Below, piece by piece: positions 1 through 11,320 of a DNA stretch of 64,000 nucleotides (position 1 is the stretch's first letter; each line of letters starts with the position of its first letter). The notes beneath the pieces were generated by a model, which had not been told where the DNA came from, ran no database searches, and worked only from the letters and a program-made list of their open reading frames with translations. The stretch comes from Trichoplax sp. H2 (Eukaryota; Placozoa; Uniplacotomia; Trichoplacea): positions 62,001 to 126,000 of the forward strand of contig NOWV01000048.1 of NCBI GenBank assembly GCA_003344405.1, written 5' to 3'. Made by a program: the position numbers and the translations under genes.

Positions 1-405
1 GTCACTTTAATGAATTCTAAATAACAGCCGTAACCATTAGGATTTATGGCATGACGTTAGAACGTCAAATAGAAAGATCGATTTAATAATTGCAGTTGGT
101 AGTGTATTCCATACCTATTATAATGGTTAACTAACGCATCTATTAATTGATGAACTATAAATAATTAATTGATGTGCACCTACAGAGAGTACGAGTCACA
201 GTCCTACGCCGATCTACTTGCTTTCCCAGGTACAATGATCGCTATAATTGTCAATAGTATAGGAAGCTTAAGACTAGAGAGAACCAAGTCAAGACTTTGA
301 ATATATCTCAACTAATGAATTTCTAATGGTAAAGATTGAATAAAATTTGCAATGGGGAGCTAGAGCTAAGTGATGCTAAACGGCCAAGCAAAAGTTTTTG
401 GGCTA

Positions 406-426
406 ACTGGACACTGGACACTGGAC
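406..426. repeat. Three tandem copies of a 7-bp unit ACTGGAC
   Basis: Three exact head-to-tail copies of ACTGGAC are visible. Confidence 0.9.
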
Positions 427-479
427 AGCCGCCAGGGGTGTCATCAGAAATAGGAGGGAAGGAAAAGCGAGTCAACCGC

Positions 480-725
480 CATACTATACAGTAGAGCCTG
501 TACTATAGTGCGAGCTGTTATTTCTATGGCTGTAGTGTACAACACCAGACAAGCCGAAGCACAACTGTGGACATAGCCGTGTCGCTTAGTGTATCTTGAT
601 GTGCAGTACATTATACTGTAGACCACTGTACTATATACTGTACTATACAGTATAAACACCTATCTCATACAGTACTGTTCAGTATATAGCACAGTATGGA
701 GATTTAAACGACTGTACAGTATACG
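480..725. repeat. Cluster of TACTGTA/TACAGTA motifs
   Basis: The stretch carries many copies of ACTGTA, TACAGTA and ACTATACAGTA in both orientations. They make short overlapping palindromes. The same motif recurs at about 1.43 kb, 1.83 kb and 2.03 kb inside the tandem units, which suggests one repeat family fills this region. Confidence 0.6.
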
Positions 726-777
726 CGCTGCATTGGACGTTTGTCATCGTTGATTCATCCAACATTCATGAACTACT

Positions 778-800
778 AACTACTTCCTAGGGAAGTAGTT
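778..800. repeat. Perfect 10-bp inverted repeat, 3-base loop
   Basis: AACTACTTCC at 778-787 and GGAAGTAGTT at 791-800 are exact reverse complements around the loop TAG. Confidence 0.85.
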
Positions 801-822
801 TAGGAAGAAGTTTGTTATCCAT

Positions 823-864
823 GATCGAGGTAGGAGAAGAAGCTTTTTTTCTCTTACCTCGATC
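823..864. repeat. Long hairpin, about 19 paired bases per arm
   Basis: The arm at 823-841 pairs with 846-864. Outer pairs GATCGAGGTA/TACCTCGATC are exact. The two mismatches as DNA (833/854 and 839/848) would be G-U pairs if the plus strand were transcribed, so the RNA arm would pair throughout. Almost no loop remains (842-845). The function is unknown; the small hairpin 23 bases upstream may be related. Confidence 0.75.
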
Positions 865-1827
865 AGGGTACATGCCTCTCCTGACCGTAGTTATATTGAT
901 GGATAGCTTGACTACCGGTGGAAGAGATCAATCCGTGCCATGCGCCTGGAGTATTTGGGCACGTGTTATTGTTCATGTTGTACGATGGCCAAGAAGCAAG
1001 AAGTTCAATATCTTCAACTGGTAGCAACGCCATTTGATATCGACAAGTCTGGGATAGTGAGGACGAGAAACCCTTCTTCCAATTAAGGGTCTCTTATAAG
1101 TACTCTCCACTCGATTGACAGTTGTAACTAGGGCATGCTACTGATCGATCATCATGGACTTGATGATCCCTTCGCTGATGACATCACTTTCGCTCACAAT
1201 CAGTCTTACTCCTCTTACTGTGCAAGTGTGCATGACCAATTGACCATCTACTGTACACTTTCGTAGACTGCATCAGCATGGATGAATAGCAACGACGTTG
1301 ATCATGTCTTGCGTATGGCGTAGTACTGTATAAAGCGTTCGCCAAAATGCTGTCGCCATATTAATATAGGGCTGCTGTGCTATGGACTATTTCAACATAA
1401 GTATGTACATCGAGAAGTTCATGATTGTACTGTACAATGTACATTGTTATGGAGTAGTCGATGGCAGTAGCAATATCCCACTCCTCCAATTTGGATCGAC
1501 TTCTATAATCTTGTCGTACTGTTGATACTATGAGAGCATCCATTCGTCGCTATGCAATCATAATGGAAAGTCAATGGAAATTGATTGTCTAAAACTTCTA
1601 TACATGAATATTGAGTAGTCATTCTTCTACCTTCAGTACTGTAGCTCTATAGAGCAGACATCAGTAACAGTAAGGGCTGGATCGTAAAGGCACATTGCCT
1701 ACTACTTTGTTGCAATCTTGACTTTAGTCTATAAAAAGTGGAGGAGTTGGATATTACTGTTGATGCGCACAAACTACGAAACATTTTGTCATCAAGTAGT
1801 ACTATAAATGGCAGTCCCATCGACTAC

Positions 1828-2236
1828 TACTGTACAGTGTACACTGTGCACACAGCATATTAGATGCATCGAGTAGTCCATGATGACTCAACATTTACAT
1901 TGCCATGGAGTAAAGTAGTAGATGGCAGTTACCGGTAGTCATGATTACCCATTCATTGATCATGGACGACTAAAAGGAGTATCCTTGTCTCTTTCTTTCT
2001 TTTTACTGTAATCTCTGGCATGGAGTAGTCTACTGTACAGTATATTAGATGCATTAAGTAGTCCATCACAACTCAGCATTGTCATGGAATAGTAGATGGC
2101 AATACCAGTAGTTCGTGACTGTACATTGTCATGGAATAAAGTAGAAGATGGCAGTTACCAGTCGTCCATGACCCATTAATCATGGACGACTAAAAAGGAG
2201 AGGAGCATCCATCTTTCTTTCTTTCTTTTTACTGCA
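1828..2236. repeat. Degenerate tandem duplication, unit about 203 bp
   Basis: Two units start at 1828 and 2031. Each runs in the same order: TACTGTACAG, TATTAGATGCAT, AGTAGTCCAT, a GATGGCAGTTACC block, CATGGACGACTAAAA, then a TTTC run and TTTTACTG. A more diverged third copy of the middle part lies at about 1400-1480. Confidence 0.8.
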
Positions 2237-2266
2237 GCACAGTGTACAGTGTACAGTGTACAGTGT
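2213..2266. repeat. TTTC run followed by 7-bp AGTGTAC microsatellite
   Basis: A TTTC tract (2213-2230) is followed by AGTGTAC repeated 3.7 times at 2241-2266. Confidence 0.9.
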
Positions 2267-2656
2267 CATGAAGTAACACTGCACTGTACTGTACGCCAGC
2301 CAGTTGCAATTCCATACAGTACCGTATAGCCGAAACTGCTGGGGAGTCTGTCGTTACATACTGTCTGTCTGTATAGTACAATAAGTGGACGCTAGGACGG
2401 CATGGTATAGTATAGAAGAAAGTAATTCGACTTTCAAGCGTCATACTGTAGCAGCAGCCTGCATGATGGACGACATGGATGCACCATGTCGTCAAGCATT
2501 TGCCATCATTAGTCAGTAGTGGATAAATCATCAAACTAGTCCATCGTTTCATTGATTGTGGGTTAAGGTAAATAGAGCCTAGGGCATCTTAGGTAGCTTG
2601 GATAGACAAGGAATTGATTGATTCTTGAAAGTGCAGCAAGACACTCCAATCACAAG

Positions 2657-5600
2657 ATGATTTTCGGCATACGTTCTATTAAACGCTATTTAGTGCTAGC
2701 TGTTACAATCTTGGCTATCGTAACCATGGTAGTTCAATTCTATCTATGGTATAGCGAAGAAACAATTAGCAATATCATCTGGGTTGATAACCGACATAGA
2801 CAGCATACTGTTGTCTTTAGGAAAGGCTCGAATAGCACTATTGTCATGATGCCTGCATTTCGACCCACACTACCTCATTATCGACGTAATAGCTACGGTG
2901 AAAATGGCCAAGCTGTAGTCGTTCCTGCTGTATATAAGGAAGAAAGCGATCGATTATTTTCCAGAAATCGTTTCAATCAATGGGCAAGTGATCGCATTTC
3001 ATTACATAGGACTTTACCTGATCAACGACCGGCTGCGTAAGTATGATAGCATGACTTTATTTAGATATGGATCAATGCATTGATTGATCCACAACAGATA
3101 ACCTACTCAAGTTAGTAAGTTATTCGACACAACGAGGGGACAACAGTTTGATCAAGACAGTCACAAAATTGAAAGCATGAAATTGAAATCGCTCTACAAT
3201 ACAAACAGTAAATCATTGGTCAACACAAAGAAGCTTCAATTTTATACCTCCAATGTCAATGATCAATCTCTTTTCATCCTATCTTGCTTGCCATGCTCTA
3301 CTCTAGCCAATGGTAGGCATGTTTGATATACTGTAGAGTTGAAAGATGAAACATGGAGACACCAATCCAAGCAGATAGAAATCACTCTATTTGTACAATA
3401 CAAACAGTTCATTACTTGTTAACGGAAATAAGCTTCAATCTTATACCATCAACGTTAGTGTCAATATCTTTTCATCCTATTTTGCTATATTGTACTCCTT
3501 TCAATATTAGGCATGTTAATCAAAGATTTACATGTTGAACTGACGAATAGACGCAGATAGAATGGACTTAAAATGAGAAAACAGTCACATCTGTAATAGA
3601 ATTGTTGTTGATATCAATAATACCCTAACTAGTCTAGTTCAAGTTTTTTACTTAATGAATCTTGGCTGACATCGTCATTTTAAATTCTCAAAAAATGATC
3701 TTGATTCATTCGCACATTATCCTTCTATATTGTTGAATTAATGAATTGTACATAGAAAATGTATTGTAAAGTAATTGTGGATAATATCAATATACATATT
3801 ACAGATGTAGAAAACAACTCTTTCCTACCAATCTTCCACCAGCAAGTCTTGTTATCGTTTTCCATAACGAGGCATGGTCGACTCTATTACGAACAGTGCA
3901 TAGTGTCCTGGATAGGTCTGATCCTCGCTTAATGCGAGAAATTATTCTTGTCGATGATTGTAGTGAGATTAAAGGCCACGGTAGGAAAATAACTTACTTT
4001 CCAATCAACTATCAACTCAATGTGATTCAACTTTATATTTAAATTTCCTCGTATTATTTTAGAGGAACTTCAAGCTCCACTTGAAAAATACATTCAAAAA
4101 TTGAAAATTGTCAAATTGGTGCGAAATAAAAAGCGCCAAGGATTGATTCGTGCAAGATTAAGAGGTAAGAATCAATGACAACGGTAGAAACTAGAAGCGA
4201 GTATAGATATCTTAAATACGCGATGTTGTTTCATACTATACAATCAGCAAATCGAAATGACTAGATGGGCATGCTGTACTTTATCACGCTACAGCAACTT
4301 CAAAAATAAATAACCATTGAAACCAAAATTAGAGGATAATAACATGTTTTCTATACCGATATATACTAGGGTACAAGGAAGTAACCTCACCAGTTATTGT
4401 ATTCCTTGACGCACATTGCGAGGTCGTTGATGGCTGGCTAGAACCACTACTTGCGAGGATACATGAAAATCGTTCTAACGTCGTCTGTCCAGAAATTGAC
4501 GTAATTAGCTTTGAAAACTTTGGCTATAGTTATGCTTCAGGAATTCGTGGAGTATTTAATTGGAATTTACATTTTCGTTGGCGCACCCTTCCTGCAGTAG
4601 AACAACAACGTCGAAAATCCGTCATTGATCCTATTCGGTTTGTTTCAATGTCAACAATTTATGATTCTAATCATTCCATTGATCCATCCCACTCTACTCT
4701 GTATACAACTAGATAAAAGATAATATTACTCATCTATTTTTATACTATTATCTGAACAATTTTAGATCTCCTACCATGGCTGGTGGTTTATTTGCAATCC
4801 ATAAGAAATATTTTGAAGATATCGGTTTATATGACGATGAAATGGATATCTGGGGAGGAGAAAATTTAGAAATGTCATTTCGGGTACAAATACGATCATA
4901 AAAACTTTTCTTTGATCAAAAAATTTTTTTACTACTACTAGATATCAATTGGAAGAGTTAAAAGCAATACGAGTACACACTTAAGATTGAACAAATAGAA
5001 AAGCTACATCTTAATAATGATTTTAAAATCCTATCATACGCGTAGATTTGGCAATGTGGCGGTAACTTAGAAATTATTCCATGCTCCCATGTTGGCCATG
5101 TTTTCCGCAAAAGTCAACCTTACACCTTTCCCAAAGGTGCTGGTGAGACATTAAACAAAAACTTACAGCGCGTCGCCGAAGTGTGGATGGATAACTATAA
5201 AGATATCTTTTACAATCGATTTCCAAACTTACGCCAGCATAGCTATGGCGATATTAGCAAGCGTGTAGAATTACGAAAAAAGTTAAAATGTAAAAGTTTT
5301 GACTGGTATTTAAAGAACGTTTTTACAGATGTACAATATCCTGATATGATCTTTCTGGCTAAAGGAGAGGTATCTTCAAATTGATAATGCAAAAAATACT
5401 TCACTCGAATTTATTTACTGTACTGTACATTATTGCATACAGCCATATGTACTTATTTACTAGCTGTTGATCAATTACTTAATAGTATTATATCGTTCAT
5501 CTATCAGCTTCGTAATCCTAGTACCGGCTACTGTCTCGACTCTATGGGTAATAAAGAATATGCCGATATTGGAATTTATCCTTGTCATGGCCAAGGTGGC

Positions 5601-6111
5601 AACCAAGTATGTTGATTATCATCAAATTGATTAACTTTAAGCTCCTAGTTATATTGAAAGGAATATTTGATACTATAATATACTATTTGTGTATGTGATC
5701 GTAATACAATTCAATAACTCCACTATTACCATTTTTGATTGTAGTTGTTAACATACACTATTCGTAAGGAATTGGAAATGGATGAAGTATGTTTAGATGC
5801 ACTCTCAAGACGTGTTGCAGGAACAGTAAAAATGGCACCATGCCATAGAAAAAAAGGCACACAACTTTGGGAGCACAAAGAAGTTAGTAATGATACTAAT
5901 AAATCCATTTAGCAATATTTATTCTAGCATACGACAGCTATCGATCTAACAGTTCTTTCATTACTAGGGTGGACAGGTGAGAAATCCAGAAACGAATTTA
6001 TGTATCGATAAGGGTACAGGAAGTCATGTCACCCTGCAGCTATGTAGCGATGTCGATTCACAGAAATGGTCATTCGCCCGATATTATTCTGATGTTACTC
6101 CGGTTCCATAG
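2657..6111 (+). CDS. Polypeptide N-acetylgalactosaminyltransferase (GalNAc-T), nine exons
   Basis: Exons: 2657-3036, 3805-3980, 4063-4164, 4370-4637, 4766-4883, 5046-5369, 5508-5606, 5745-5882, 5968-6111. All introns are GT-AG, phases agree, and the product is 582 residues, usual for the family. The enzyme starts mucin-type O-glycosylation by moving GalNAc from UDP-GalNAc to Ser/Thr in the Golgi. The first ATG gives a short basic cytoplasmic tail, one membrane anchor (about 12-29) and a stem: type II topology. The catalytic domain shows [12 protein letters not shown] (146-157), the metal-binding D-x-H as DAH (233-235), GGLF (315-318), WGGEN (338-342) and IWQCGG (349-354). Exons 7-9 (457-582) encode a ricin-type lectin domain with CLD-like motifs and two QxW-like motifs (QLW, QKW). 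An upstream in-frame TTG at 2618 is not needed. No polyadenylation signal was confidently placed. The paralogue number within the family cannot be set. Confidence 0.95.
3184..3520. repeat. Direct duplication of about 145 bp inside intron 1
   Basis: Copies at about 3184-3325 and 3375-3520 share, in order, GAAATC-CTCT, ACAATACAAACAG, AAGCTTCAAT, TTATACC, TCTTTTCATCCTAT and TAGGCATGTT. The offset is about 190 bases and the copies are moderately diverged. This accounts for much of the length of the largest intron of the gene. Confidence 0.85.
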
Positions 6112-8894
6112 ATAGATTTTTTTATTTCTAAAATAACTATAGTATAGAAACTTTCCAAAAATGTTAATACTCGATGATATTCTATTCCGATCAGCATACT
6201 TTTGCGGTATATTTGTTCAACAACAGTATCTACACAGCCGGCTTTTTAGAAAGTCGGTTTATTCCTAAGTAGTTAATGTGAGAGGAGAATTATGTTTTAT
6301 TGCTATTACAAAGATTAAAGATTAATATTTTGATACATACAGTACGTATATATTACAGGCAATATGCTCGTACCCATTATGCGAGCAATGACTACTACTA
6401 AAAATTTAGTAGTCCCTGATGCGAGTACATGGCATATAAATATCAGAGGAGAGCAGATTTATTCTATTTGTCTATAAGATGGATGAAATAACTAACATCA
6501 TCTTCATCTACTGTAATAATATACAGATAAAATGATGTTACTAGGTTACATTTTACTATTATGTACTGTACATGTAGCTAGGCGACAATGACAGAATTTT
6601 CTTCTCATTTTATGATATGATATTATACTAATTCCGTTAATATATCTATCGTTTAATGAAGTTGATTTTTAGATGGAATTGCGCTTAAGATAGCACTTTA
6701 ATCGCTTCCTTTGTTTCTGTCTTAATTTTCCCCCTTTATTGATTAACGTGCTGACTGAATGAGACGTAAAGGAAATTCATGTATACTTCTTATATATCTA
6801 AATTTGGCAAATTGTATTATTATTAAGTATCCCTTTGTGAACGTGTGTGCATAAATGGGAATTATATTATTGATGGATAAGTTAATGTGTAATGATTTTA
6901 CATTGTCAGTAGCTTAATGCCGATATCTTATAAATAATCGGAATTATCTACGCCAACTGATTTTTGTGTTAAAATGGCCGTAAGTTTATCGCCTGTCGAA
7001 ATTGGAGAGATCATTTGTGTCCATATTATCTAAGCTTAATTTGGGTATAGATGTAACCACAACTTCAATCTTTTTGATGTTTGAATTATGGTGTGCAATG
7101 ACTATCTCTATAAACAAATATGTTCGTTATAATGCCTATGAAATTATTTTACATCTGCTGATAGCGAAAAATAAAAATGGATACATCAATGCACTCGTGT
7201 TCTTGTATTGTGGCGCTTCGTACTGACATTGAAAAAAATGCAATGAGTTTTCATTGGTTGAAAAATGATCGCGTGTAAACATTAAAAAATGCAATATAAC
7301 TTTAAATTAAATAATCTTGTGAATAAATTTCTATTATATGCTGAAGTACTTTTGTAATATATCTTTTGATAGAAAGTATTCGTTATTTTAATTATTATTA
7401 TCGGAAAACCTTTCGTAAACGATTCTCTACCACGAAAACGGACAAAGATATCCAAATGAAAGATGCTATTCAGGTCTATATAAATCCTTTAGAATTGAAA
7501 TAAAGTTAAAATATTATTCTGATCACAAATATATATTATACACACATATTCAAGCATGCTATGCAACGCATATATTTTAAAACTGTTTATCGGTACTTAC
7601 ACTTAATAAGCTGTGTTAAAAATAAATTGAAAGCCTACTAATATTTAATTTCATGATTTGTATCTCTACACTCGTATGTCATAAATTAACGAATGCTAAT
7701 ATCTTTCATAACTAGTTCTAGCACATTATGCTTAAATTAAAGAAGTTTAAAATATTAATAACATAATCCTGTTTCAATTTATTTATTCATTAAATAAACA
7801 TATCGAATACAAAAATTAGAACTACATGTCCACGTAAAAATATCATAGTAATGCTAAGCTAAATGTAGCTTTTTATGTGATTCAATTAGGTAAAAGCCTC
7901 TTTAAAGAAACATTGTCTATTTACAGACAAAGTTTACATATTATCGACTAATAAGATGAAATGGTACATACGTATTTAGACAGGAAAAAAAATAACGCAA
8001 ATGAAATGAATTAAAAAATAGGAGAACAATCAAGTGCTATGTCTTCGCATATTGTTATAAAAAAACTCTATTACTGCAATCAATTCTGTACAATATTAAT
8101 TATCTCTGCTACGGCTACTGTGCCTGTAACATTTTAAATCACAAAGAAGCAATAGAAGAAGATTTATAAATATTGGATATTATCACTTTTTACATTAACT
8201 TCCTACACATTAAAAGATCATTCGTCATGACGGCATATATAGACGTAATCATCGCTAAATTACCCATGGCTAAATTCCCCAAATTTACTATGCATCAATT
8301 TTTCTACTGACATAAAAGTATGGCCTTACAATGCTATCGTAGCGAAGCTACTAAATGAACTATAGTTCTAGTTATTGTTGTCAACATGTTTGCAGAAGTT
8401 AAAAATAGATACTTGTTAAAATGGGAATAATTTTAAAAGAAACTAATTTTGCACTGTCATTATAATATTATATCAATTTAGTTTTCCGCAGAACTATAAT
8501 AATTGTAGAATTTTCCACTCGTATACAAAATCTCGTAAGTTGTAAGTAATAAATGCGATTTGAATATAGTACTATTATTTAAGATCTCAAGATCGTAAAA
8601 ATATAAGGTGCACGTAAAATAGCCTCACAATTCTTGTAAAAGTTATAGAAAATTTTATCTACCAGGGCTAGTTATATACAACTGATTCAATTTGATACAG
8701 AACCAGTATAAAATCTGTTATATTCTGAGTCTTTTGTGACTAAATTGCGCCCAGTTGAAGAAGTAAATTTAGTTACAATTACAATAATATTCATACTTTC
8801 TACATCCATACTGTCTTGAAAGAAAATAGAGGTGATGATAACTTAAACAATATTCTACTAATGATTTCTAAGGTGAAATGAAGTAAGAGCTAGT

Positions 8895-9065
8895 TATAAA
8901 TCTAAATTTGTAACCAAAGTATTAAATTACAATCTGTAAATTAAATACTACAAGTCTACTGTAAGGCCTATCCTCCCCGATATCGACCTACAATACGATA
9001 CGAAACACTAATGATATTACTGTCGTCAGAAGATTGCCGTAAACTATACATCTCTCTAGATTAAA
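8895..9065. repeat. Diverged dispersed repeat, partner near 40.3 kb
   Basis: Shares with 40320-40470 the ordered words AAATTTGTAAC, AGTCTACTGT, CCTCC, GATAT and ACCTACAATA. Similarity is patchy. Confidence 0.45.
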
Positions 9066-9510
9066 CTATTAAAGCATAGAAATCTCATCAATAGCAGTAA
9101 TATAAACTAATATCACATCGTACTATCTATCGAAAATAAAGGAGTATTTGCCTACCAAAGTCACATAGTGGTAGATTACGTCGAAAATTCTTACGTAATT
9201 GCAGCTAGTACTTTCACTTGATATAATGCGAATTCAATAATAAATCCGAATTAGAATATGATGCATATAGATGAACTTTATATAACATATAAGAGTATAT
9301 ATATATTTGTTCAATATGCGACAAATTCAGTTATCAGAATATAGCTATAGGCACGTACCTTACGTATTTTTCGCATGTAGATTATGGAATGTACAATATT
9401 CTAAGTGATACTAGTATTATAAACTATCTTATCAAATTGTAGAAAAGTGTAAAGTGCACACTCAAACATCCTACCAATTTAAAGACAAAAATATAGATAA
9501 ACCTACAAAA

Positions 9511-9651
9511 TCTCTGATGATTTTTAAATAACACAGTTTATTAGATGATAGCATTACTGAATGCGATATAAAATCAATAATCTCTGATGACCTTTAAAAT
9601 GATGCAGTTATGACAGGAAACTAATACTGGAGGCGACATAATATCAATAAT
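9511..9651. repeat. Tandem duplication, period 70 bp
   Basis: TCTCTGATGA starts both units (9511 and 9581). Each continues with a TTTAAA stretch, CAGTT, a GCGA(T/C)ATA word and ATCAATAA. The copies are diverged. Confidence 0.75.
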
Positions 9652-11110
9652 TAATACAATTCTTTATAAACAGAATTAAAGAATGGTTAGTGTTTTTGCG
9701 ACATAAGTTACTTTACAGCAATGAAACTCCGTAAAATAGCAATACAGAAAATCAAGTTGATCGATAGCCCAACATCCTGTGATAATATTTTCTTTAATCT
9801 AACATATTGTAAGAACGCTTTTACAGTATAGCATTTAGAGAGAAAAATACAATTCAGAAAATTGGATAGATTTTTCTCATACGTATCGTGTCTTATCTTG
9901 CTATATATACAGTAATGAAGCCTATCGATTTTCATAGTTTATAAATGGGCGGAATAGTTATAACAATTGTTGCTTCATATCAACTGACTTACTTAAATTA
10001 AAAGTTTTTTCATGTTAGCCTCTTCAAAATTATTAAAAAATTTTAATTTACTAATCTTGATAATTTAATTTTGTTCTTAGAGCTAATTTCAAATAGAAAT
10101 ATTTAATTGTTATTATTCACATATTACTAGCAAATTACTGTAGATCATATTCACATTGTTTAAATTAAACCTATCGCAAATTTTATCATGCGCACACTGG
10201 CATTCTTTCGAGATTAATACTATAAATTGATTAGTGTTTCTTCAATACTTTTATCGATCAAAATTTATAGACCACTAAATCAACTAGTGCATTAAATTGG
10301 CATACCATAAGCTCTCAATCGCCACTCGATCAATAATGATTCTACTATTTGACGGACTTAAATGATATCATCAAGCTGCTAAAATAGTAAATATATTACA
10401 GTATATTAACGGATCCGCGATAGCTAAAAAAGGTTTTTATCTATTATACTTCAGAAGATACTGTGACGAAAGAATAAAGGTGATACAAACTGATCTCCAG
10501 AGATATTTTTCTGCTGGATTTGGTTTATCTGATGCCTCATCGAAATCATCGATTAAACATTTTATGATTGACATATTATAAACAGAATATATATTACCAA
10601 AGTTTTATCTATTTGCATTTCATGCGAATGCATTAATAACGAATTAAAAACTTAATAAAAGATAATCAGCAGCCGAGTAGAAACTGAGGCTCATATCCAG
10701 TGTAAGAGCAAATATTAAAATACATTGATATTATGAAAAGATATTACTGTTACAGCATAACGGTTCTAATATTCAATAGCACATATTCTGAATCATTTGA
10801 TATTTGCTATTTGCCAAAGAAAATTAGTTGATTATCAATGTAATATAATGGAATCATCAGTCAACTGAAGGCCAAGGCTTTTACATCTAATGCATCGAAT
10901 AATTTTACATTTATGTCAATGAAAGGTGGTTCATTGTAACAGAATAAAGGAATCTAGCATAAAATGTGTGCTAAAAATATTTACTATTTCATCAATATCC
11001 AATAGCATTGTTGAGAAGTTATAGCTGATACACCCACGATAGCAAAATTTTACGAAATAATAGATCTAGCATCAATTTTTCATTATAAAAATAAATCCTT
11101 GAAGTATAGT

Positions 11111-11320
11111 CCCAAATATATCTAAGACTAAGATTGTTAGATTGTGCGAAAATAGATAAGTTGTAAGCGAGATTGTAAGATTGTATATGGATAGTCCAGA
11201 GTTAGTCTAAGAATAGTCCTTGGTAGTAGTTAGACGAACCTAACTTATGTAATAAAGTGAAATTTACGAGAAACTGCAAGTCTTGTTTTATCTTTGAGAA
11301 GACACTTTATAAAAACTCTA
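11111..11320 (+). repeat. Dispersed repeat, copy A (partner at 63.7 kb)
   Basis: Shares TAAGACTAAGATT, TGGTAGT, AGACGAACCTA, CTTATGT, GTGAA-TTTAC and AAGACACTTTATAA in the same order and strand with 63718-63850. This copy carries about 80 extra bases after the first shared word. Confidence 0.8.

Larger units (their letters stand above)
1..2656. other. Repeat-rich spacer upstream of the GalNAc-transferase
   Basis: No coding exon is recognised here. The stretch is less AT-rich than the rest of the window and is full of short inverted motifs of the TACTGTA/TACAGTA type, two hairpins, a degenerate tandem duplication and two microsatellites, listed separately. The open frames in it (for example 444-659 minus and 2229-2552 minus) are rich in Y, C and S encoded by the repeats and show no domain. 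The promoter of the downstream gene should lie in the last part, but no specific element can be named. Confidence 0.6.

Noticed and set aside
2618-2656. In-frame extension of the GalNAc-T to a TTG at 2618
   Set aside because: There is no ATG. The first ATG at 2657 gives the expected short basic tail followed by the membrane anchor.
5181-5384. Separate ORF at 5181-5384
   Set aside because: It is the internal part of GalNAc-T exon 6 read on through the donor at 5370; likewise 5433-5615 is exon 7 read-through.
5726-5908. Minus-strand ORF over 5726-5908
   Set aside because: Antisense shadow of GalNAc-T exon 8.
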